Assembly (NCBI GenBank): GCA_017398245.1
Contig: JAFQGN010000036.1
Span: 1-11,349, forward strand
Direction of reading: 5' to 3'
From: Clostridia bacterium
Lineage (GTDB): Bacteria; Bacillota_A; Clostridia; Christensenellales; Aristaeellaceae
Length of the DNA: 11,349 nt
How positions within the stretch are numbered: position 1 is the first letter of the stretch; the number at the start of each line of letters is the position of its first letter. Positions 6,570 through 11,349 of this stretch are shown here, one piece after another. The notes beneath the pieces are model-generated. The model did no database searches, was not told the origin of the DNA, and saw only the letters and a list, made by a program, of their open reading frames with translations. A program made the translations under genes and the position numbers.

Positions 6570-7451
6570 TCAGCCCTTGATGGAGCCGATCATAACGCCG
6601 GTAACGAAATACTTCTGCACGAAGGGATAGACGACCATCATCGGAATGATGGAGACCATGATAGTGCAGTATTTGATCAGCGGGCGATAAATTTCCACGT
6701 CGGCGCCGTCCGTATCGGCAATGATGGACTGCTCGGTGGAAAGCAGAACGATCTCGCGCAGGGTCAGCTGCAGGGGGAAGAGCTTTCTGTCCTGCAGATA
6801 GATGGCTGCATTGAACCACGCGTTCCAATGCTGGATGCCGTAGAACAGCACCACGACCGCCACGATCGCCTTCGAAACGGGCAGCACGATGCGCGTAAGG
6901 ATACGGAAATGGCCCGCGCCGTCGATGAGCGCCGCCTCGCACAGGCTGTCCGGAATGGAGGCGAAGGACGTGCGCATGATGATGATATTATAGGCCGAGA
7001 CCGCGCCCGGGATGATGAGCGACCAGCGGGTGTCCAGCATTTTCAGGTTGCGCACCACCATGTAGGTCGGGATCAGACCGCCGTTGAAGATCATGGTGAA
7101 GGCGATCATGAGCACGATGGGGCCCTTGTAGCGCAGGTCCTTTCGGGAGGTGACATAGGCCGCGAGTATGGAAAGGCCCGTGCCCAGAAGAGTTGCGCTG
7201 ACGACATAGATGATGGTATTGATATACGAAACGACGATCGACTGGTTCTTCAGAACCAGCTTATAGCCGCCCAGCGTCGCCTCGCCCAGCGGGGCGAAGA
7301 TCAGGCCCGAGGCCGCGGAAAGCTTCAGCGGATCGCTCAGCGAGCCCATCAGCACATGCCACACGGGTATGAGGAAGATGAACATGAGGATCAGCATATG
7401 GAAGGTATTGAATACAGAAAACAGTTTCTGCCCCTGTGTGCGCTTTGCCAT
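6570..7451 (-). CDS. Carbohydrate ABC transporter permease, LplC/YtcP type
   Basis: A 293-aa inner-membrane permease (MalG-like half) of a CUT1-family sugar importer. The EAA loop that docks the ATPase is CEAALIDGAGHFRILTRIVL (171-190). The stretch FNGGLIPTYMVVRNLKMLDT (122-141) and the C-terminal end YFVTGVMIGSIKG are characteristic of the LplC/YtcP group. About six membrane segments are visible, near 15-36, 75-100, 110-132, 145-160, 194-210 and 260-285. It is last in the operon. The upstream permease's stop codon overlaps this gene's Shine-Dalgarno (TAAAGGAGG, 13-nt gap between genes), indicating translational coupling, as expected for heterodimer partners. A terminator follows. Substrate cannot be read from the permease. 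Confidence 0.95.
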   Translation of the reverse strand: MAKRTQGQKLFSVFNTFHMLILMFIFLIPVWHVLMGSLSDPLKLSAASGLIFAPLGEATLGGYKLVLKNQSIVVSYINTIIYVVSATLLGTGLSILAAYVTSRKDLRYKGPIVLMIAFTMIFNGGLIPTYMVVRNLKMLDTRWSLIIPGAVSAYNIIIMRTSFASIPDSLCEAALIDGAGHFRILTRIVLPVSKAIVAVVVLFYGIQHWNAWFNAAIYLQDRKLFPLQLTLREIVLLSTEQSIIADTDGADVEIYRPLIKYCTIMVSIIPMMVVYPFVQKYFVTGVMIGSIKG

Positions 7452-7464
7452 ATGTCCCCCTCCT

Positions 7465-8427
7465 TTACCACAGGCTGATGTCGCTCACGCTTCGGCTGAT
7501 GCGGTTGGCGACATACAGGATGCCAAAGTTGATGACAGAATTGAACAGGTTGATGGCCGTGGAATAGGAATAGTCCGAATCCTGAATACCGACGCGATAG
7601 AGATAGCTGGAAATGATATCCGCCGTCTCATAGGTGGCCGGGCTGTACATGAGGATCGTCTTTTCGTAGCCCACGTTCATGATCTGGCCCAGGCGCAAAA
7701 TCAGCAAAATGACGATAGTGGGCAAAATGCCGGGGATCGTCACGTGGATAGTCTGGCGCCAGCGGCCCGCGCCGTCGATATAGGCCGCTTCGTACAGCTC
7801 CTGATCGACCGCGGCGAGCGCGGAGATATAAATAATACTGTTGTAGCCCAGATGCTGCCACAGGTTCGAGCCGATATACAGCGTTCGGAACCATTCCGGC
7901 CGCGAAATGAGCGCGCCCTTATCATCGCCGAAGAGGCGGGCGATCTGCGTGAGAATGCCGTTGGATTTGCAGAAATCGTTCAGTATCGAAACGACGACCA
8001 CTGTCGAAATAAAATACGGCAGATAGCTGATCGTCTGCGTTACCTTCTTGAATTTGGAGTTCTGCACCTCGTTAAGGCACAGAGCAAAGATGATGGGGAA
8101 CGGGAAGGAATACACAACGCCGTAGAAGCTGATGAGCACGGTGTTGCGCACAAGGCGCCAGAAATGGACAGAATGGAAAAAACGAATGAAGTTATCAAAC
8201 CACACCCAATCGCTGCCCATGATGCCCTTGCGGATCTTAAAATTCTGGAATGCCATGAGCACGCCGCCCATGGGAATATAATTGAAAATGATGAAATACA
8301 CGATCACCGGCACGGCCATCAGATAGACCGCCCAGTTGAGCCGGAGGTCTCTCTTGATCGCCTTGAGCCTGCGCGAGGCAGCTTTCTGCCCTGCAGTTAC
8401 AGCGGTGGAGGTTCCGTTAGAAGCCAT
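7465..8427 (-). CDS. Carbohydrate ABC transporter permease, LplB/YteP type
   Basis: A 320-aa inner-membrane permease (MalF-like half). A basic cytoplasmic N-terminus (about 1-32) is followed by a first membrane segment near 33-53. The EAA loop is YEAAYIDGAGRWRQTIHVTI (212-231). NYIPMGGVLMAFQNFKI (49-65) is typical of the LplB/YteP group. Further membrane segments lie near 95-118, 131-149, 190-206, 233-250 and 288-309. AAGGAGG at 8434-8440 is 6 nt before the ATG. It follows the binding-protein gene after 150 nt that contain a 12-bp hairpin and is coupled to the next permease. No ATPase gene is present in the window; systems of this type in Bacillus use a shared MsmX-like ATPase, so the same is inferred here. 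Confidence 0.95.
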   Translation of the reverse strand: MASNGTSTAVTAGQKAASRRLKAIKRDLRLNWAVYLMAVPVIVYFIIFNYIPMGGVLMAFQNFKIRKGIMGSDWVWFDNFIRFFHSVHFWRLVRNTVLISFYGVVYSFPFPIIFALCLNEVQNSKFKKVTQTISYLPYFISTVVVVSILNDFCKSNGILTQIARLFGDDKGALISRPEWFRTLYIGSNLWQHLGYNSIIYISALAAVDQELYEAAYIDGAGRWRQTIHVTIPGILPTIVILLILRLGQIMNVGYEKTILMYSPATYETADIISSYLYRVGIQDSDYSYSTAINLFNSVINFGILYVANRISRSVSDISLW

Positions 8428-8469
8428 ACTTCTCCTCCTTGAAAAATCGGCCGCAGCCGTTATACAAGC

Positions 8470-8504
8470 GCCGCCGCATCCAGAAAAGGACCGGATGCGG
8501 CGGC
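8470..8504 (-). other. Strong intercistronic hairpin between binding-protein and permease genes
   Basis: Perfect 12-bp arms GCCGCCGCATCC (8470-8481) and GGATGCGGCGGC (8493-8504) with an 11-nt loop. No U-tract follows on the minus strand, so it is unlikely to be a full terminator. It probably stabilises the upstream binding-protein message or causes partial attenuation, giving more binding protein than permease. The 9-mer ATACAAGCG flanks it directly at 8462-8470 and 8522-8530. A small GCCGC/GCGGC hairpin lies nearer the stop codon. Confidence 0.75.
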
Positions 8505-8577
8505 AGTCTGCAGAAGGCCCGATACAAGCGTTCAGGCGTTCTGCTTCATGAGGCCGCTCGCGCGGCTTTTGTTTGGT

Positions 8578-10188
8578 TTAGCGGGCGTTGTAGCGGTCCA
8601 GAGCAGCCTGCTTGAGCTCGATGCAGCGCGCGATGTTCATGCTTTCGAGCTGGGCGCGATAGGCGTCATACTCGGCCAGGTCCATCTGACCCATGATGAA
8701 CTTCACGTTGCATTCCTGCACGTAAGTTTCGATATCAGTGTACAGGGTAGCAAATTCGGCGCCCTCGTCCACGGTCATGGTCACGCGGGTGGAGATCCAC
8801 TGGGTCGGCTCATAGGTGGCCCAGATATCGTAGCATTCGCGCTTTTCCACTTCCGGGCACTGCTCGATCTGAGCAGACTCGACGCGGACCGGCGGGTTCT
8901 TGGTCCAGTACTTCACGAGGACCATGGCGCTGGAGGTGCCGTTGGGGTTGGAATAACGGAAATCGTAGTTGCCGATGCGGTGGCCGTCGGTCTCGTCGGC
9001 ATACCAGACAACGCCTTCCTGGGAATCCAGGCCGAAGTTGGACTGCTTGTAGATGTCAGCCGCGTAGAAACCGTCGTTCCAGCGGATGCACTCTTCGATG
9101 TGGTCGCCCATGGCGTCAAAGACCATGACGTTGCCGTTCATGCGGTCGTTACCATTGCTGTACTGACGGAACGCGGGGGTGTCGCCTTCCTTCAGGACGG
9201 GCTGCTTGACAGCAACGAGGAAGAAGTCTTCGTTGGTGGCGCCGCGGGTGACATAGGTGCCCGCCAGGCGGGTGCCGTAGTCGATCAGGGAGCCGACCTT
9301 GTCGTTGAGCTGCATGTCGTTATCGGCGGTGATGCCGCCGGAAGAACGGGTAGCAAAGTTCTTGTCCAGCAGGCCTTCGTTCCACCACTTGTTGAGCATG
9401 ATCAGGTAATCGCGATAGCCGTCTTCCATCGGGCCGAACTTGACTTCGCCGTTGTCCTGATAGAAGTACGGGCCAACGCCGTAGCCGGCCATGAATTCGC
9501 CGGTGGGATCGATGCCGTACTTGGAGGTGTAGAAGGGAGCCTCAATGCCCAGCTGATCGCGGAAGGCGACGAGGACATTGTACCAATCGTCATAAGTCAC
9601 GGGCAGGTCCATGCCGACCTTGTCCAGGAAGTCCTTACGGATGGCAAGGCCCTGGTCAGCGGTGAATTCTTCACCCATGGTGAACCAGACGCCCCACATG
9701 CCGTACATCTTGCCGGAATCGGTATAGGCGGCCTTGTTGAAATCCTCGTAGGTATCGAGCCAGACCTTGTAGTTGGGCGCGATATCGAGATAATCGACCA
9801 TGTTGACGAAATAGCCGTCCTCGATAGCGGCGTCTTCGCCGTCACGATACTGGTTGCCGGAGCCATGATAGGCCATATCGGGCATATCGTCGGAAGCGAA
9901 GAGCAGCTGGAAGGAGTCGCTCTCGGTGCCGGAAGCCGGGACGATGAAGTCCACATGCATATTGGTCAGGTCTTCATACATCATGAAGAACTCCGCCTCG
10001 TTAAAGTCCGCCAGTTCCGCCATGGAGCCAGCCATCGGGTACCAGAGTTCGACGTCGATCTTTTCTTCCACGATCGGATAGGTCTGTCCGTTGGTGGGGC
10101 AGACATAGACTACGTCCGCAAAAGCGGCGCAGCTCATGCACATGCTCAGAACCAGGCAAAGAGAGACCACAGCAGCCAGTTTCTTCAT
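8578..10188 (-). CDS. Extracellular solute-binding protein of a carbohydrate ABC importer, LplA/YtcQ type
   Basis: A 536-aa exported receptor that would deliver an oligosaccharide or glycoside to the two downstream permeases. Residues 1-24 form a Sec signal peptide (MKKLAAVVSLCLVLSMCMSC, then AAFA). Cleavage after AFA at 24 is the best signal-peptidase I site. Cysteines at 11, 17 and 20 lack a proper lipobox, which is unusual because this family is normally lipid-anchored in Gram-positives. Family-like features include LLFASDDMPDMAYHG (95-109), a Trp/Tyr-rich middle expected for sugar stacking, and a tail of the usual type (KFIMGQMDLAEYDAY, 496-510, ending ALDRYNAR). Length is normal. AAAGGAG at 10197-10203 is 8 nt before the ATG. 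First gene of the operon. The sugar is unknown. Confidence 0.95.
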   Translation of the reverse strand: MKKLAAVVSLCLVLSMCMSCAAFADVVYVCPTNGQTYPIVEEKIDVELWYPMAGSMAELADFNEAEFFMMYEDLTNMHVDFIVPASGTESDSFQLLFASDDMPDMAYHGSGNQYRDGEDAAIEDGYFVNMVDYLDIAPNYKVWLDTYEDFNKAAYTDSGKMYGMWGVWFTMGEEFTADQGLAIRKDFLDKVGMDLPVTYDDWYNVLVAFRDQLGIEAPFYTSKYGIDPTGEFMAGYGVGPYFYQDNGEVKFGPMEDGYRDYLIMLNKWWNEGLLDKNFATRSSGGITADNDMQLNDKVGSLIDYGTRLAGTYVTRGATNEDFFLVAVKQPVLKEGDTPAFRQYSNGNDRMNGNVMVFDAMGDHIEECIRWNDGFYAADIYKQSNFGLDSQEGVVWYADETDGHRIGNYDFRYSNPNGTSSAMVLVKYWTKNPPVRVESAQIEQCPEVEKRECYDIWATYEPTQWISTRVTMTVDEGAEFATLYTDIETYVQECNVKFIMGQMDLAEYDAYRAQLESMNIARCIELKQAALDRYNAR

Positions 10189-10202
10189 GGGTTTCGCTCC
10201 TT

Positions 10203-10238
10203 TTTTGAGTGATCTATCTCAAACGGCTTTGCCGCTTG
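10203..10238 (-). promoter_or_regulatory. Leader hairpins of the ABC import operon
   Basis: In the minus-strand transcript an 8-bp stem with one G-U pair and an AAA loop lies at 10238-10220. It overlaps a second potential pairing, TTGAG/CTCAA (about 10222-10205), immediately before the Shine-Dalgarno. The two could be alternative structures controlling ribosome access. No known riboswitch class is recognised. Confidence 0.45.
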
Positions 10239-10263
10239 GATGCACTATATCTTCCCGAACATT

Positions 10264-10293
10264 ATTTTAACACATCGCCATACGTTGCGCAAC
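10264..10293 (-). promoter_or_regulatory. Promoter of the ABC import operon with an overlapping palindrome
   Basis: On the minus strand: -35 TTGCGC (10292-10287), 17-nt spacer, -10 TAAAAT (10269-10264) preceded by TGT, an extended -10. The perfect palindrome GTTGCGCAAC (10284-10293) covers the -35 and has the central CG typical of LacI-family operators. This suggests repression by such a regulator, which is not encoded in the window. Confidence 0.75.
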
Positions 10294-10580
10294 CGCTTCA
10301 CCACGCAAAAGCATATCTTTTTTATGCCGTTCGCCATGCGCGAACCCGGTGTTCCACGCCGAATAGGGCTCTGTTTGCACCGGCCGCGCTTTTCCCGCAG
10401 CGCCCCCTGAAGCAGGTCGAGCCGAGGCGGCTTTACGCACAGAACCTTTGAGCGCAGCTCCTTTTCATGGAAGCTGTTTCCGCAGGCGTGACAGGCGGCG
10501 GCCTTTATCCGCGAACGACCTCTATAAAGCCCGCTTTTCGATGCGGCAGGCTGCCCGTTCCGTATGCTTTGGAGGGCAGC
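10294..10580. other. Intergenic region between the import-operon promoter and the gap terminator
   Basis: No credible gene. A small inverted repeat GTTCGC/GCGAAC with a 5-nt loop lies at 10329-10345, upstream of the operon promoter, and could be a regulator site. A minus-strand frame across it contains CHACGNSFH, which resembles a zinc ribbon. However, it would start from a TTG just beyond the gap terminator stem and run through the operon promoter, so I do not call it. Confidence 0.4.
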
Positions 10581-10612
10581 AAAAAAGCGCCTGCGGAAAC
10601 CCGCAGGCGCTT
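10581..10612 (-). terminator. Intrinsic terminator of the truncated gap gene
   Basis: Perfect 12-bp arms AAGCGCCTGCGG (10585-10596) and CCGCAGGCGCTT (10601-10612) with an AAAC loop on the plus strand. The A-run at 10581-10586 gives the U-tract of a minus-strand transcript. It lies 17 nt past the stop of the gap remnant, so the 3' end of gap is preserved with its original signal. Confidence 0.93.
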
Positions 10613-10629
10613 TGCGCAAGAACGAATTC

Positions 10630-10695
10630 TTACTTGTGGTCGACAGAGTACATGTACTCGATGAGGTCGACGACCTTGTTGGAATAGCCCCACTC
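10630..10695 (-). pseudogene. gap: 3'-terminal fragment of glyceraldehyde-3-phosphate dehydrogenase gene
   Basis: The last 21 codons encode EWGYSNKVVDLIEYMYSVDHK and a TAA stop, matching the conserved C-terminal end of type I GAPDH (usually YDNEWGYSN followed by VVDL). Upstream of the Glu codon at 10695 the homology ends at once: Cys replaces the expected Asn, and preceding codons do not give YDN. The catalytic and NAD-binding domains are absent, so this piece cannot work alone. The intact terminator shows that the right-hand part of the gene was displaced, not that the end decayed. The best reading is an integration or rearrangement junction at about 10695; a fuller gap copy would be expected at the other end of an inserted element. 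Frame and residue matches make the identity firm despite the short length. Confidence 0.9.
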
Positions 10696-10874
10696 GCAAA
10701 AATGCCATGTGTTGGAATAGCCAGGAAATACCCCCTGTCTACTTCGTGCAGACGCCTTTGGTATTTGTACAGTTACCACATGTACGCGAGCAATAATCGC
10801 CCGTTCAAAGGCCAAAATCTACCTGCATACACACAGTACCACGTTTCCAGAAGCGTTGTCAAGCTATTCCAACA
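10677..10874. repeat. Three copies of a gap-end sequence, two bounding a 165-bp stretch as inverted repeats
   Basis: TGTTGGAATAGCC lies at 10677-10689 (inside the gap remnant, the GYSN codons) and again at 10710-10722, a direct repeat offset by 33 bp that stays in frame. The inverse 12-mer GCTATTCCAACA lies at 10863-10874. Copies two and three are therefore 12-bp terminal inverted repeats of a 165-bp, A+T-richer, non-coding segment. No target-site duplication is visible. They could be recombinase binding or core sites of an integrated element, or a small MITE-like unit. Confidence 0.65.
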
Positions 10875-11004
10875 GGTTATACGCGTGAATCCCGCCCATA
10901 CAAGACGTCAATCATCTCAACAACCATCATCAAGACATTTGCCCGGATCCGTTTTCTGACAGTATCGAAACAGACCACCTATCTGTCATAACAGGCTATC
11001 TTCT
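10696..11004. other. A+T-richer non-coding stretch beyond the gap junction
   Basis: Apart from the repeated gap-end sequence, I see no gene or known RNA here. Base composition differs visibly from the GC-rich genes to the left, consistent with imported DNA. The segment likely holds recombination sites at the edge of the inserted element. Confidence 0.45.
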
Positions 11005-11250
11005 CTATTCTACAGTTTTATGCTCCCCCTCATCTTCCTCTGGGGAGCGTTTCCACTCGCCTTCTGTAAGACCAAGCTCTCTGCGGATCAGACAGCTGAC
11101 CCATCCGTTTATAGAATCAAATTCTTCATTCGACTCCAGATAGTTCTCGATATCCTTTTTTCTCCCTTTGGGAATCCTGATCTTCATTTCATCATAATTA
11201 GCGGCCATGTATTTCGCAACTGCGCGCTGCTGCGCTTTACTTGCAGGCAT
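11005..11250 (-). CDS. Small ribbon-helix-helix (Arc-like) DNA-binding protein
   Basis: A predicted 81-aa cytoplasmic protein. A basic N-terminus (MPASKAQQRAVAKYMAANYD, 1-20) is followed by a beta-strand EMKIRIPKGRKKDIENYL (21-38) and helices with INGWVSCLIRREL (47-59). This is the pattern of small RHH/Arc-type proteins often carried by conjugative elements and plasmids in Firmicutes. A charged tail (WKRSPEEDEGEH) follows. The ATG at 11250 is chosen because AGGGGG at 11257-11262 sits 6 nt upstream; starts at 11256 and 11280 lack a usable ribosome site. It has its own promoter and upstream direct repeats, suggesting autoregulation. A role as element-encoded repressor or antitoxin-like regulator is inferred; no toxin partner lies downstream of it within the window. 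Confidence 0.8.
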   Translation of the reverse strand: MPASKAQQRAVAKYMAANYDEMKIRIPKGRKKDIENYLESNEEFDSINGWVSCLIRRELGLTEGEWKRSPEEDEGEHKTVE

Positions 11251-11268
11251 AAACATCCCCCTGTTCGT

Positions 11269-11297
11269 ATTATAGCGCATTTATGTATCGGGAACAA
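11269..11297 (-). promoter_or_regulatory. Promoter of the ribbon-helix-helix gene
   Basis: On the minus strand: -35 TTGTTC (11297-11292), 17-nt spacer, consensus -10 TATAAT (11274-11269). The predicted start falls close to the ribosome binding site, so the leader is very short. Confidence 0.8.
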
Positions 11298-11304
11298 TAT
11301 ATGC

Positions 11305-11322
11305 ATCGTACATATATCGTAC
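11305..11322. repeat. Two direct repeats, 11-bp period, upstream of the RHH promoter
   Basis: ATCGTAC occurs at 11305-11311 and 11316-11322, exactly one helical turn apart and just upstream of the -35. RHH proteins commonly bind short tandem repeats side by side on one DNA face, so these are candidate operators. With only two short copies, chance remains possible. Confidence 0.45.
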
Positions 11323-11349
11323 CCAATATTTGTGAACATTGCCGATTAC

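Noticed and set aside
8548..10212. Long plus-strand frame opposite the binding-protein gene
   Set aside because: Antisense shadow of a GC-rich gene; no ribosome site, no recognisable domain, while the minus strand gives a clear binding protein.
10245..10619. Minus-strand frame with a CxxC zinc-ribbon-like stretch
   Set aside because: Starts with TTG beside the gap terminator stem, has no ribosome site and overlaps the import-operon promoter.
10710..10815. In-frame 5' extension of the gap remnant as a functional small protein
   Set aside because: The upstream part has no similarity to GAPDH and no ribosome site; the continuity is explained by the 33-bp offset of a repeat.

Overview
The window looks like chromosomal DNA of a fairly GC-rich Clostridia-type Firmicute. 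The evidence is strong AAGGAGG-type ribosome binding sites, sigma-A promoters with 17-nt spacers, intrinsic terminators after nearly every gene, a T-box riboswitch, a long-form ribosome hibernation factor and an LplABC/YtcQ-YteP-YtcP-type sugar importer without its own ATPase. An uncultured gut lineage would fit, but the species cannot be named from sequence alone.

Layout from left to right: (1) 1-420, intergenic DNA with small hairpins and an imperfect direct repeat. (2) 421-957, hpf (+), ending in a textbook terminator. (3) 1016-1206, a spacer with two large hairpins of the same design. (4) A divergent pair: an alpha/alpha-toroid-like protein of unknown function (2217-1219, -) and a xylose-isomerase-like TIM-barrel sugar isomerase/epimerase (2492-3328, +), separated by 274 bp holding promoters, a repeated GC palindrome and an inverted repeat. 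(5) 3400-5190, a complete T-box unit: promoter, stem I with a GCC (alanine) specifier, T-box sequence, terminator, then an alanine/glycine:Na+ symporter (AGCS). Codon and acceptor-end signals both point to tRNA-Ala. (6) 5229-5528, four copies of a roughly 75-bp structured repeat, followed by a Cof-type HAD phosphatase (5588-6355, +). (7) 10292-6510 on the minus strand, a three-gene carbohydrate ABC import operon in the order binding protein, permease 1, permease 2. (8) 10581-11349, a change of character. The last 21 codons of a gap (GAPDH) gene and its terminator remain on the minus strand, cut at about 10695. Beyond that the DNA is visibly more A+T rich and carries repeated copies of a short sequence from the gap end plus a small ribbon-helix-helix-type gene with its own promoter. 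This looks like the edge of an integrated mobile element that used the 3' end of gap as its target.

The main genes form a nutrient-handling neighbourhood: sugar or glycoside uptake, a sugar isomerase, a sugar-phosphatase-like HAD enzyme, a possible glycan-related toroid protein, and amino-acid uptake controlled by alanine starvation. The items most worth following are the structured repeat array, the alanine T-box on a transporter, and the gap-end junction.
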